In this document: piece by piece, positions 26,561 through 38,775 of the stretch
How the letters are laid out: every line of letters starts with the position of its first letter
Numbering within the stretch: position 1 is the first letter of the stretch
Assembly (NCBI GenBank): GCA_023333565.1
Contig: JAJKFH010003604.1
Location: forward strand, 32,613 to 96,612
DNA length: 64,000 nt
Direction of reading: 5' to 3'
Origin: Puffinus mauretanicus
Lineage: Eukaryota > Chordata > Aves > Procellariiformes > Procellariidae
The notes under the pieces: model-generated
Databases searched by the model: none
The model's input: only the letters and a program-made list of their open reading frames with translations
Told to the model about the DNA's origin: nothing
Program-made: the position numbers and the translations under genes

Positions 26561-27149
26561 TTCTGGCTCTTTCTAAAGACCTTGCGATGGGTGTTAAGAA
26601 TTTATTCTGAGCCTTTCGTAAGGTTTATGTGTTTGTTCTAGCTGCCATGTTTTAAATGAAAATACGGTTTTCTTTCAATTCCATCCTTACATGTCAGCAT
26701 TGAGGTCTTGAGCTTTTTGTCAAAACCAGTGAAAGGCAGTGGAAGTTCACTGCCTTTTTAGAAGAAATCACCAAAGTTGAATCTGTTAGGATGAAAACAA
26801 ACCTTTGATTTACTTAGTAGCACATGTATTTTTCTATTTTAATCTTTCTTCTATTGCATTTAGCTCCATTTGAAAGTATTAGAAGATCTGATTCCCGTTT
26901 TGTTGAATTTTTATATCAGATTTTTCACCAACATAAATGATTACACTCACTTTCTACAAATTAAAATGAGAAGACTCACCATCTTACTTGCACCAGGCAT
27001 GGTAGTGAACTGATTTTTGAGAGATAAACTGTAAGCCTAGGAATGTAGAGGCAGTTTGTCCTTCATAAAGGTACGTGTGCTTTATTTAAATATGCAGGAA
27101 GATTTACCTCCAACTTAGTTTTCCTAGGCTGCTTGGGAACTTCTCACAG

Positions 27150-27530
27150 TGCTGTTTCATCTTGGCTAACCTACATAGTTTCCTGCCATCAGCATTTTTT
27201 CCATCTCCTCTAGGTCATTAATAAATACAGGGAACAGTGTAAGTCTCAGCACAGCTCCCCAGGGCACACCGCTGTTAACTTCTTTCTATGCTGAGAGTTG
27301 GCCGTTTATTAATACTCCTTCGCTTCCTACCTGTTGGCCAGCTTTCAGGCCATGACAGGACTTTACTACTCACTCTGCAGTTACCAGGGTTGTGTTTTGT
27401 TTTTTTGTTTTTTTTTTTTTTTTAAAAACAGCCTCTGATGTAGGACATGTAACCTACATTCAGTGCTTCTTCCTTATCCGCTGTTTTCTTAACTCTCCCA
27501 AAGAGTTCTAACAGCGGAGAGAAGCAATAT
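27150..27530 (-). mobile_element. Decayed CR1/L3-type LINE fragment, antisense
   Basis: On the minus strand 27208-27240 translates as TLFPVFINDLE, the conserved CR1-family RT box upstream of the FADD motif. Rightward on the + strand the text continues with the expected antisense landmarks: ctccccagggcacaccgctg (about 27256-27275), gttggccgtttattaatact, and, after a T16 tract at 27408-27423, ccttatccgctgttttcttaactctcccaaagagttctaacagcgg-type sequence around 27472-27517. Stops and indels throughout show a fossil with no function. The T16 tract and flanking sequence interrupt the alignment. No 3' end or target-site duplication is visible. Confidence 0.7.
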
Positions 27531-30500
27531 TTCACTTGTAAGGGCTGTACTTCTTTTCATCCCTGTAATGCTCATCAAAATGCTTTATATCTCCATGTAG
27601 ATTCAACCTCATGGTCCTCAACATCCAGTTATTTTTCACTTTTCAGTATGCTACGTCTTACCCTTCAATAAAAGAGGGCAAGCAGAAGATCATAATTCAA
27701 GTTGATGGTGTGTGGTAATGAATGATGCAGCTAGGTGTTTTCCAGTGAATGTGTAGCACTGGTGTCCCTTTATTCTGATGCAAAGAAAATGAAGTTATAT
27801 CTACATCGGTTAAGGTTTTTTTCAGTTACCTTTTTTGTAAAGCATATACATTTGGTTACTTGAAATAAGACTGAAATTGCACGCTTAAGGTAATTTATAG
27901 TATTTTATTCTTCTGAATAAAAGAGCCTTCTTCTTCCTATATATACACCATAATTAGTTCAGAATATTAGAAACTGTAAAATAGTTTATTTTTTAATTTG
28001 GTGTTATTACAGTGTTTCTTTTATGTAGTATTTCTCTTGTATGGTATCATCCATTTGGCTTCCAATTTACCTTCTCTGTTTTTCAACTTCTTTCAATGGT
28101 TAACATCGTTGCTATTTTTTATCTTGGTTCATTGCCCCATTTCACACTTGCTCCTGATTCTCTCAAATGTGAGAGCTAACTAGGCTGTTTGCTTGTTTTA
28201 GCTGAGTTGCAATTTATAAAAAGAAAAGCTTTTTGTTTAGGAGCAAGCATAGATGTAATAAGTTCTGTAGCTGGTGTGTAGACAAGCAAAGCTGGGTTTA
28301 TCTTTGTCTAAAACATTTCAGGACTTTGCCACTGTCACTTTAAATTCAAAACCATCAAAATTCTGTCTTCAGTCTAATTCTAATTTAATGTAAACTTTGT
28401 TTCAAAAAAAAAAAAAATTTGCAATGACATCGGCCACGTTGGTACTTCAGAGATCACGGGCAAGAGCTTTGCTATCACAGGATTTGTGTGATGCATAGAC
28501 TAAATGTTGCCATATGCAAACCCCTTACTGGTTTAATATTTAGAAATTTGGATTATTTTAGGGCAGGTCATGGGTATTTTAAAGCATGATGCATGTGTTA
28601 CATACTTTATTTTCTCAACTGATTTTATTTAGATTATAAACTTTTCAAAGTAAGAAAAAATTAATGTGGATGAAAGGAGGATTAGCTGCAACAAGATCAT
28701 GTGCTTGTGTACTTGAATATATCCTTGTGTTTCAGTATTTAAGTGTGTTGTTGCACTAATTACATGGGTATATATGGGGATACGAGTGTGTGGATCACTC
28801 AAATCTTGGTTTTATTTAGAAAACTACTTTAAAAGCAGAAGAAAAATGATTGTATACTAAATATTATGATGGATTCCTCCCTGAAGAGCGTGGGGGGAAA
28901 AATAGCTTAGAAGAGGGGGGGTGTCTAGTTCTATTAATAACCTGATAATAAATTTCAATGTCAGAAGGCTGTGGGGAAGCTGAAGACCTTGTCTCTTGGC
29001 TTCATTTGCTTAATTCTTCATAGAGACTGTTCCTTTGGGATATATTTAGGTAATACCATTTATTTAGAGTGTTGGAGGTAACAAAGTAAGCAATTCATAG
29101 CAGACTGCTTCAATTGATAATGAGTGCTGCTGCTTTTCATCTTGATCTGCTACTTGAGCAGTGAGATGGGCAGAGATACATAGCTGTTCTTTTACACAAG
29201 AACTAATTTTTTAAAGCTTGAAATTTCCTTGTTACCCTCCCTTGCCTCCTCCCAGGTCAGGTACCATATTCCAGCTGAAAACATCCAACCTTCTTACTAA
29301 TTAAGAAGAAAATAGAGAGATGGTGGGTCTTCTGTCACTTGTACTTCTGTCGCTGGAGTTGTGAGGGGTTCCAGTTGAGAGCAGGCTTCATTGTGTAGCA
29401 TCTAGTGTGATCACACAGGAGAGAAAGACCTTGTGCTGAAGAGATTTGTCCAAATAGACAAAGGGATAGATTAGTGCAAACCAAATTCTTTCCTTTTTTT
29501 CTGGAACGTAATGCTGTTCCTCAGCGTTCGGAGATGACAGACTACCATCTTAATCCTGTGAGGGCAGTCAGGAAGGGGGCTCACCCGTAGGAGAGCTGGT
29601 GCGTGAGGGGGTTGTTCAGTTAGGTACCTGTGCATGGAAGATGTGAATGTTAGGTGTAAGCATCGATGCTCTCAAATGCTCCTTCAGAAGACCCAAAAGG
29701 TAAGCTAGAGGAGGGTGGTGAGAGGTTTTCTTCCCCGTTGTGGGGGGAGCCTAACAGTAGGGTTGCGAATCCCTGTGGGGCTGCGGACGCTGAGCTGCAA
29801 CATGTGAATGATCAGCCTGGGTCACCATGTCCAGGCACATTCCCACTGCTTAAGACCTGAAAGTGATTTTAGCTCTTGTTCTTCCTTCATCACAATTACA
29901 AACAAATCGATTTCTCTCACTTTCTTCTTTTATTTAAGACTTGGTTCATGGTTCCTGCTCTTTTCCTTCCCTCACCTTTTGTGGCTTCATGGTAGCAAGG
30001 AAATGGTAGCAAGGTGGCCACGCAGGTCTTTCCAATTGTCTGGGCAGTCCTTGTTGAAGGAAGGTAATTGGGCACATGTGGCTCCAAGTAAGTGTTGACT
30101 ATCTTGAGTTGGGGAGGGGGGCGTGTGTGTGTTGGGGGGTGGCACAGCGCTTCATTTGTTCAGCTGTTAAAAGCTTCCAGGATGGACATGCTTTCTGCAA
30201 AGCCTTTGTCTGCTGTTGTTCACTTGCTGTCGCTGTAAAATTTGCTTCATACTTTTGTTTCTGCTGAAAGTTCTCAATAGGATGTGCTCATTCACACCTA
30301 AATCATCCCATCTTTCTGGCCAAAAAGTAATTCTGCATTCTCATAGCAAAATAAAAAAAAGCATATAGTCCTCTGGGTCATTTGTTAGAGGATGACATCT
30401 TATAGGTCAGGGCAGGAAAAGAGCTGCTGCTATATTGATTTGGAATGCCACAGAGTATTTCTTGAAGGCTGGAAGTCATTACTTTTACAGACCTGTTATG

Positions 30501-32474
30501 TCTTATGTGCTCAGCATAAGCTTACTCTTTTGGCCCTCGCTGTATGCTCTCCTGCTGTGGTCCAAATGTTTCATACGCTGGCTACACAGCCTTGCTTCCG
30601 CCTCGTATCAAACACAGCTGATTCACAGATCTGTGACCTTTCACTGATCTGCTGGTGTATAGTCCAGAAATGTGGGAGGGACAGAGGAGCTCTGTTACGC
30701 TTTGGAAAATGTGTTATAAGAAACAGATTCTCAGTACCAGCTTTATAAAATAGGCATTCCCTTTCATAGGGTCTAATTCGCCTTTGGCAGAACAGCCTCA
30801 CAACTCTCTGCAAGGGTTGTGCTGTGAACCCATGCATAAGTGCATGTTTGTAGTGTGAATAGATGCCTTTTTCCCTGGATGCTGGGATGATGTGTTAGAC
30901 TTTTATGTCAGACTTCTAAGAACTGGAGACATTTGCTTTTGTATAAAATCATTTGGGTAAAAGTCCTTTAGAGCTAATCTAGAAAGGGATTGAACAGAGA
31001 TGTCTTTGCTGCTTATTCAGAAAGTACCGAGCTGCAACTTGTTTCATAGTCGGAATAGAGAGGTAGGGAATAAAGTGCAGAGAAAGTTTAAGAAAAGAAA
31101 GCAGGAATTTTCAGAAGAGTTACAGGCATAATTCAAGCTGATTAGCTCAAAAAATTGTGATAAATTAAGGGAGCTAGTACTGATAGCCTCTGTTTACAAG
31201 TGCAGGTTATTAGGATAGGTCATTATCTGCACACACTCTGTATTGCTTTCAGTACATTTAATTTTGATGACTGGAAAGCCTTTGCATTCCTCCACCTGCT
31301 GCTTTTTACAGACAGTCTTTAAACATCATGAAAAATGCAGGCGTCTTGTTCCATGCTTAAAAAGATTTTCGTGTGCCATCTCACTTGGGCTGTCACAAAA
31401 ATGTTAGTGGCTTGATAATTGCAGACTTCAAGTTATTTCAAGTAAGCAATGAAACATGAACATTTCAGATAGTTGGCATGGGAAGGTGCAAACGAGATTT
31501 GTTTTTCTAACAGTAAAGGTGACATTTTAGTATTCTAAGTAATGTACAGTCCAATATTTACAAATAAGGTGTATATGTGTGAATAAAGAATTCTTCTGTA
31601 CATACTTTGTGTACATACGGGCAGGCACTGGACATACTTGCTCAGTAGTAACCACTTCCAAACTTCTATTAAGTAAACCAGAGTTTAAAGAAATTTATGG
31701 GTAACATACTGACTGATATTTTGTTGTTATTTTGGTCATGATCGTAAGCACAGAGCAGCAACTCTTGCATTATATATAGTATTTTTAAAGCCTATAATCT
31801 ACTTCATGTGCTACGAGGACACAAGGAGTCTTTGATAGGAGAATTTGGCATGAAACATGGTTGTTTGCACAGCTAACTGATTCATTGCTGATCTTTCATT
31901 TTTCATACTGCTAGGCTATCTAGATAAATCCAGATCTTTCTGAAGCTTATTCATTGTCAAAATCCCATTTCCATCACTGAAGCAAGATCCAGGTAGGCAC
32001 TTCCACTTAAATCTTAAAAGCTCTTTTACATCTTTTCAGTTTTTCTGCCCTGAAAGTTGTTCAGTGAAAATATAAACACCTAATATTTTTCTTCCAGGAC
32101 TATTATGTTTGCTTAGGTTATAAGTAGAATTTTATTCCCCTCCACCTACAACAGAAGAAAGAAAATTCCCAAATGAGATCCTCTACGGTGATGAGTGCCT
32201 TCAGCGCAGAGCTTAAGTGGAGGCCAAACACTGAGCTGCTATTTTTCTTTTCAACTGGAGAAAAACATATAATGTCTTAGTGATATTACTCGTACACTTC
32301 CTACTAGTGATGTAATTCCTCTCCATTCCATCAAACTAATGTCTTCCAAAGAAAATATATAAAGGAAAAAGGGAGGAGGTAGGACTATTTATAATTATTT
32401 TCATTTGTCAAGCAAGTTAGTGCTTGTTCTGCCTTTATTTTACTTCTTGTGCTCGAAACAGAGTTCTCCATTAA
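27531..32474 (+). other. TMTC2: Intron 1 sequence, nothing recognised
   Basis: AT-rich unique sequence with an A14 run at 28404-28417, G-rich spots near 28915 and 30111-30142, and a 14-bp-period duplication of atggtagcaagg (29989-30000 and 30003-30014). The ORFs near 30392-30837 match nothing known. Confidence 0.55.
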
Positions 32475-32612
32475 CAGTGTTTGTGTACCCACATCACTAT
32501 AGTATTTGAGCTTCTCACAATCTTTGTAATATTCATCCTTACAGCAAGGTAAATAATTTTTTTTAATTGCTCTTCTACAGACAAGGAATTATGAGTCAAG
32601 AAGTTTTTTAAA
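32475..32612 (-). mobile_element. MIR-type SINE fossil, antisense
   Basis: On the + strand the order is catcactatagtatttgagc, then ctcacaatctttgtaatattcatcc, then a 'ctcacaac..ggtaagtatt'-like segment, then ctacagacaaggaa. This is the reverse complement of the MIR-like family found in sauropsids and mammals (antisense text: TTTAATCCTCACAACA..GAGGTA.. then CATTTTACAGATGAGGAAA). It is strongly diverged. The boundaries are estimates. Confidence 0.5.
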
Positions 32613-32929
32613 GTTAGATCCCTAAAGAACTTCTATGTGTATTTCAATGATTTCAGTAGGCGTTAAAATTCTGGTAATCTGAGTTATGGGACACCACCAA
32701 GGCTAGAGCTGCATCCCCTTTGCCTGAGGTGAGCGTGGCAAACAGTAGTGACGGGTGCCAATCCTCTGAGCTGTGTTTCATTAGACCACAGAGATAACGT
32801 GTTTGGCAAAGCCAGCTCCAAAAGCTCCTCCAACTTCTGAGGCTTCTGTTGGTCTTTGGGACATGGAGGCATAATTTCCTGCTTTTCCAGATGGTTCAAT
32901 GTGACCCGAAGCTGCACTAATCAGTTGAT

Positions 32930-33112
32930 GTTAAGAGACAACCTTATTACCCATCTCTCTAACAAAATGTGCAGCACGCATTATTAAAGCAGTGAACCGG
33001 CAACAAATTAAATAGTTGTACTGTTCATCAGAGAACCTTAATTAATAAGATCTGACTCAAAGTGAGCAAGTCTGCCCCTAGGCACGTCACTGTGATTAGA
33101 TATTTGAAAGAA
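32930..33112. promoter_or_regulatory. Candidate conserved non-coding element
   Basis: Repeat-free, evenly composed sequence rich in TAAT/ATTA cores: cttattacc, gcattattaaagc and ccttaattaataagatctg, with gtgattag near the end. It follows shortly after the MIR fossil at 32475-32612. Constraint is only inferred from texture. Confidence 0.25.
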
Positions 33113-35844
33113 TGATGGTAACTTTTTTCATATGTTGTTGTTGTTATAATTATTATATTTTTGGTCCTGGGATTTCATTCTTGCTTTGAAGAATCCTGAG
33201 AGTCTGAAAACTTACAGAGGAAGGAAGGAATACTCTACTGTTGTGTGGTAAAAGTATTGCCCACATTGTTCTTTCTGTCTGTAACTCATAGGGCTTTTAT
33301 TTATGCCCTCTGGTTGCTTGCTGCTTTATTCCATGCCTGTTGTTGATATTTTTAAAAGGAGACTGAGGGTGAAATAAGCATTGACTGAGGATAGATAAAC
33401 TGCTTCAATGAAAGGCTCTGAAGCTTTTTGACTTGTCTCTTTGGGGCAGGCCTTGCAAAAAGCCTGGGGCAGTAGCAAACTGTCAGAATAATAGCATTAC
33501 TCAATCAACTTTAATTAAAATAAAATATTTGCATTACAATGCAGGGACTTCATAGAGATTTCAAAATATGATTTTTTTAAATGACATTGTAAAGTGAACT
33601 TATTTTTAGCTTAAAAACATAAAAGAAAAGCCTTATCAGTGAACAGCTAGCTTTTTGGATTCAAATATCTTCAATTTTTCAAGTATTTTACATATTTTTT
33701 AATTGTATGCATATGGAACGACAGTGGAAAGCAATTGGGTAATATAGTATTGTGGGGAATATTCTAGGTATAGTATTCTAGGAGTAGTCTAATTGCCATT
33801 AGAATACGGTAATCACTCTGTATTCTCAAATTGCTTAGATTAGCAATCTACTTTATTCATTCTTTTTTAAGGGAAATTTTACTCTGAAAATGGATCTGGC
33901 TATATTCAGTGCCGTTATTTGCCATTTTTGGCCCTCTATCCTGGCTACAGTTAACAGTGTTCCTTTTGACAGACTATGATTTGGACATAAATGTGAGAAG
34001 ACCCTGGAGACTTGGAGGTGCCAATAAAATGGGACCCATCAGAAGTAGCGGACTTATTTGGGCTGTAGAAATCAGGTGCATAAATAGGGTTGCTATTGGG
34101 AACAGGTAGCAGTGTGCATGGCTTGTCTGCATAGTGATGGCAGGAATCCAGTGTGTATTCAGATGTGTTTTTAGGTATGGGCCCCTAAACCAACATCTGA
34201 CTGACCGCTCTTGCCTCATATGAATGTAAAACTCACTGGTGGTGAAAGTCGCTACTAAAGCCTTAAGAACAGAAATGATGTTCTGAAATGAAGTCATGAC
34301 TCTTTTAATGTTACTGTTGAAGCCAAGCATCTGGAACTAGAGATTTAAGTGAAATGTGAATGCCAGGAACCCTTTTCTCATGCATGTTGCATCAAACTTT
34401 GACATTGCTGTAGTAGTACCAGACATTTGAACTCTGAAATGTATCAACTTCTGCAGAATGTAAAAGGGCCTATTTGTGTAGTCTGGAAGTGGTAGCAAAG
34501 AGAATTGTGCTGATTTCCTACTGATCTTATGAATGCATATACAAGGTATGATTTTTCTTTTTTTAACGCTGATTTGAAAATGTGAACTCTTCAGTGTAGC
34601 TTTAGACAAGCTTGTTCAATGAAGCTCATTATTGCACAGCTGTGAGAGGTTTAAATTTAGGTATGTTTCTGTGCAGACCAGTACATTTACTGATCTCTCT
34701 GCAGGAAATATGGTGACAAAGATCAGTAATACCTCTATCTTCTGTATACATATATAGAACAAAAAAAAAATATTTTCAGGACTTTTTGGTTACACAGGTA
34801 TTAGTATGAATCTTCCCCTGTTGCTCCAGCAAAGTAGTTACATTCAGATATCTATTCTTAAGTAAGTTCACCTGGTTTTAGTAGACTATGTAAATTTTAA
34901 TGGAGACTATTGAATATTGGAATGGAATAAACTATCCTGCTAGAGGGTTAAAAAAAAAACTTGTGTAAATAGCGCAGAGTGTTGGTTTTTAACCTGTCTC
35001 TTTTGGGAAGCGTGGTCAGGTGGAGGGCCACTGACAAGAAGACGGGACAGTGTGTATATCGCACAGCGTTGGTCCTTCTGGCCAGAACCATTTCTTCTGT
35101 TGAAGAATTGGCAGTGCTGTCCAAAAGTGATGTTCTTCTGTAACTGTACCGTTTAATGCAAAGTTGATAAACTTAATTCTGTTCTTGATTTGATTATGGA
35201 TAAGGGAATCTGTTTTTCACATTGGTCATGGCTATGTAGGTTGTGTATAGCAGGGTAGGTGCAACACCATGTGTGTTTATTCCAGGTGGCCTTTTGCACT
35301 TTAGAACCTAGACATTTTTACAGCTCAGTATGAAAACAAAACAACATCATGTTGTACAGAGACTGGGGGTAGGGAGGAAGGAGAAGATACTGAGGAGCTG
35401 TTGCAGGAACTGCTTTTTCTACTGCAATGAATTTTTCGGGTAATGAAGATGCTAGCTTTTTTTTTTTTTTGTTACTCAGCTAATAATTGTTGACCTTTAC
35501 AGCATGCCTCAAAGTTCACAGTAGTTAAAGCAATCTCATTGCCCTCCATGGCTTTTTGGGTCACTGCAGCAGAAAAGGCACTCGGACTCCTTGCTCTCTC
35601 ATTTGGGAACTGTGATTTTATGTGGGCTTCCTGTCCCTGTGAGATGATTGCTCTGAGTTGACTTCATTCAAAATCGATTACAGAAACAAGTTGAGGCTGT
35701 CCATGCTTTTAGTGTGCTATTCAGTGCTTATTAAGTGTTTGTCAGGCTTTTTATAGACGGTCTGTGAACTTTACAAATAGAAAATGCTTATATTCAGTAT
35801 GGTAAATGGGGATTTAGCTAAACTACTCTTATTAACGTTAACTG
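33113..35844 (+). other. TMTC2: Intron 1 sequence, nothing recognised
   Basis: AT-rich unique sequence with a T14 tract at 35457-35470. The open frames near 33909-34609 on both strands show no family similarity. Confidence 0.55.
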
Positions 35845-35962
35845 AATGCCTTTAGTATTTACATAGTATTTTGCGCTTTTGAAGTGCTGTACTAACATTA
35901 ATTAATTTTCAAAACACCCCTGTACAGTACTGTAGGTGAGAAACTTGGTGGCTAAATACCCA
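35845..35962 (-). mobile_element. MIR-type SINE fossil, antisense
   Basis: The + strand reads atttacatagtattttgcgc, then gaagtgctgtactaacatta, then attaattttcaaaacacccc, then a decayed GAGGTAG box. This is the antisense MIR landmark order (AGCGCTTTACA..TTAATTAATCCTCACAACACCCC). No coding capacity. The left and right limits are approximate. Confidence 0.6.
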
Positions 35963-37849
35963 TCAGCAGTACTGAGAATGTCCCCACAAGGGTATAACAA
36001 AATGACTGAACAAGGTCGTTCTAAATTAAAAACCAGTTTAATTTAGTTTAACCTAATTCGCTAGCTCTAACTTTCGTTCATGCAGAACAGTAGATGACTG
36101 TGCTTGCTCTTAAGACTCCTGGGCATACTGGGACAATAGTATGAAAGAAACAATTCCACGTTTCTTTGCTTCCCCCCTAAATTATGCTGACTGTTTTTTG
36201 CACAAATATATTTAATGGGTTTGTGGTGCCTAGAGAGGGACATTGGAAGGTGTGAAGTTCATACATACGTTAAAAAAACATAAACCTACTTGATGATAGA
36301 CCTGTTGATGTAATTGGAGAAAAATAGAGGGGTACATATTCACAACAGCTCACAGTCAGATTTAAAAGTTTTCTGATCTGCATTTAGGAACAAGATTTCA
36401 GAACTTGGCATGAAGAAATTCTTAGCGAGACTATTAAAAGCTGACATCATCCAAAAGGGAGGATTATTTGAAATTTTGATCACTTGCTTAACAGGGTGGT
36501 TAAGTTCCTAAGAGCCAACGCTGCATCGTAAATCAACACTTGGTGAGAGAGGGCAGCACCTCTATCACTCACTCCAACTATCAACAAGGAAAAATCATTG
36601 TTTTCCTGTAAATCGATTAATTTCTAGATTATTATAGCATCTGTTAAAAACCAACCAATCCTTACCCTACCTTCAGTTGTCCATAAACCCACCACTAGCA
36701 CAAAGGAGGGTAAAAAGAAAAAATGAAGAGAATTTAAAAAATTGCTATTCCTTTTAGTTATACTAAAATGTCTCTGCTTTTTTGCTATTAAGGAAAATAT
36801 GGAGTAAAAAAATTCTTCTGTTTTAGTAGTGGAAAGGAAAAACTTGGTCTAACATTTAGTTTCAACTAGTCAGGCCCTTACTCTTCCTAAACTATACTCT
36901 TTCTAAAATGAAGACCTTTTTCCTATAAATATTAAAAAAGTTACCGTATCTGGTAACTCTATGCAGAGCAAGGTGATAATAGCAGTGAATATCAAACGCA
37001 GTTACATACTGGTATTTTTTGTTTAGATTTATTTCCAATCCCTTGGGCTGAGGAAGTCACTGTGTAATTTATCAGGGAAAGGTTTTCCAACACATAACTT
37101 CTTTTCCTTCCGAGCTCGTCTGTGACTCTTGCAGCCGCTTCCTCCTCTGTTTCTAAAGGTGCACAGGAAAGCCGTGAAGTGTAGCATCATTTTGTTGACT
37201 AAAAGGAAGTTTATATGTAGTTATTTCTGAATGGTTTTACAAGGGAGGAAAATGGCATAAACACATCTTCCCCCACTTTACTTAATTTTGCCCATTTTAA
37301 GAGCAAGCTTTAGCTTCATGAGAGCCATAAGAACCTAAGGACCTATGCAGAATGGCTAAATTGGGAAATCGTGCTCAGGGAAAGAAATCTGTGCGTCTAT
37401 GGCTGCATGCATGTGTGTGGCTTTTCTTTTAGACCAGCTAATTTCACTCAGTGGAGTAATCAAACCTGAAAAAGGGAGGTGGAAACTTTCTTTTAAAAGT
37501 AAGTAATGTGGAAAAAAAAAAAAATCCAATTGGATGGAGTTGATGTTTCTGACAAGGACCATCATATGTATGGACAACTTAATGGATTTGTATTGAAATT
37601 TCATTTCTTTAGCGGGGGGAGTAATTGTATTAATTACTGTGTGGTGTTTTTTTTTTTCCCCAATATAGTTTAGTAATCCTTCATTCTTAGATGGAAATGG
37701 GAGAACACAGAAGCCAAGAGAAAAAAAAGCTCGAGGAGGGTGAAATGTCTTCTAATCTGTTGTAGAACTGGAGAAACGTTAAAAGGTTTGGCTACTTAGA
37801 GCAGAACAAATCTGAACTCTTGCAGCAGCAAAATACTTGAGGCTCTGAA

Positions 37850-37872
37850 ACTGTAATTCTCGAAATTACAGT
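37850..37872. repeat. Short inverted repeat (9-bp arms, 5-bp spacer)
   Basis: ACTGTAATT (37850-37858) and AATTACAGT (37864-37872) are perfect inverted copies around ctcga. The arms contain a TAATT homeodomain-like core facing each other. No function can be assigned from sequence alone. Confidence 0.6.
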
Positions 37873-38221
37873 GCTGAAAGCCAGTTTGTGCCATTATAGT
37901 ATTGAATGTTGTTCATAAAAGCATCACTTATAATAGAAGAATGTTACTGAATGTTAGATTCCCGCTGCTGCTGTAATTATCTTTCTTTAGATTATCTGTG
38001 TTTGGCTAGATGACTCTTAAAAAAAGAAAAACAGCCAATAAAGCATCATTCATATAAAACAAATTCTTTACAGGAATATTTGTCTGGAAGTGCCTGAATT
38101 TTTATTTATACTTACCACTTTATCCCATGAGCTAAAGATCTCTTGGAAACCTAATCAGTTGGATATTTTCTCCTGAATACTAGTTTCTAGTGGCTGTTAA
38201 GTTATTGTACCTTTCCCTAGA

Positions 38222-38268
38222 AATCAGAACTAGGATATTGGTGAATCAGAACTAGGATATTGGTGAAT
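38222..38268. repeat. Perfect 22-bp tandem duplication
   Basis: The 22-bp unit starting aatcagaactaggatattgg occupies 38222-38243 and again 38244-38265 without a mismatch, followed by three bases (aat) of a third copy. The perfect identity suggests a recent slippage or duplication event, or an assembly artefact. Confidence 0.9.
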
Positions 38269-38589
38269 AATTTAGTTGTTTGGATTAAAAAAAAATCCCC
38301 AACAGATGCATTTCAGTTATTTTTCTGTAAGACAAGATCTCTTCTACTCTTAGAAAGAAGTTGACAGATTAGACTGTGTTAATGGCAAAACAAGGAGATG
38401 TGAGTTTGCATCATAATATCCCCTTGGCAGTGAATAATGAAGTTCAAAAGATGATTTCTATCATCTGACTGTAACCATGCTTCCAAAAGGGCTAAGTGGC
38501 TGCTTAAAAAATAAACCACGTCACTTTATTGAGGGTGTTGAAAAGTGGTGTTCTCTGTCTTTATGATTCTAGCTATTGTGTCAGTTTTA

Positions 38590-38775
38590 CTACTGCTAGC
38601 CCTGCAGAACAGGTACAGTCATGGGAGGATGAACTGGTTCATACATCACCTAGAGAATTGCTAATGAAGTTCCAGCTGCCAAATTCTGCCTGCAAATTAA
38701 AAGCATAGCACGCTTTCACCTTGTTTATGTGGCTATTTAATATTCTGCTTTGCCTTTTAATTTCTAATGAATCTG
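38590..38775. promoter_or_regulatory. Candidate conserved non-coding element
   Basis: Repeat-free stretch with gagaattgctaatgaagttcc, ctgcctgcaaattaaaagc, ggctatttaatattctgc and ttaatttctaatgaatctgc, which are homeodomain-like cores at short intervals. No coding frame with family similarity. Low confidence. Confidence 0.25.

Noticed and set aside
34965..35085. Two similar phrases (agcgcagagtgttggtt and tcgcacagcgttggtcc) about 90 bp apart
   Set aside because: Similarity is short and imperfect, with no repeat structure beyond about 20 bases. Treated as chance.
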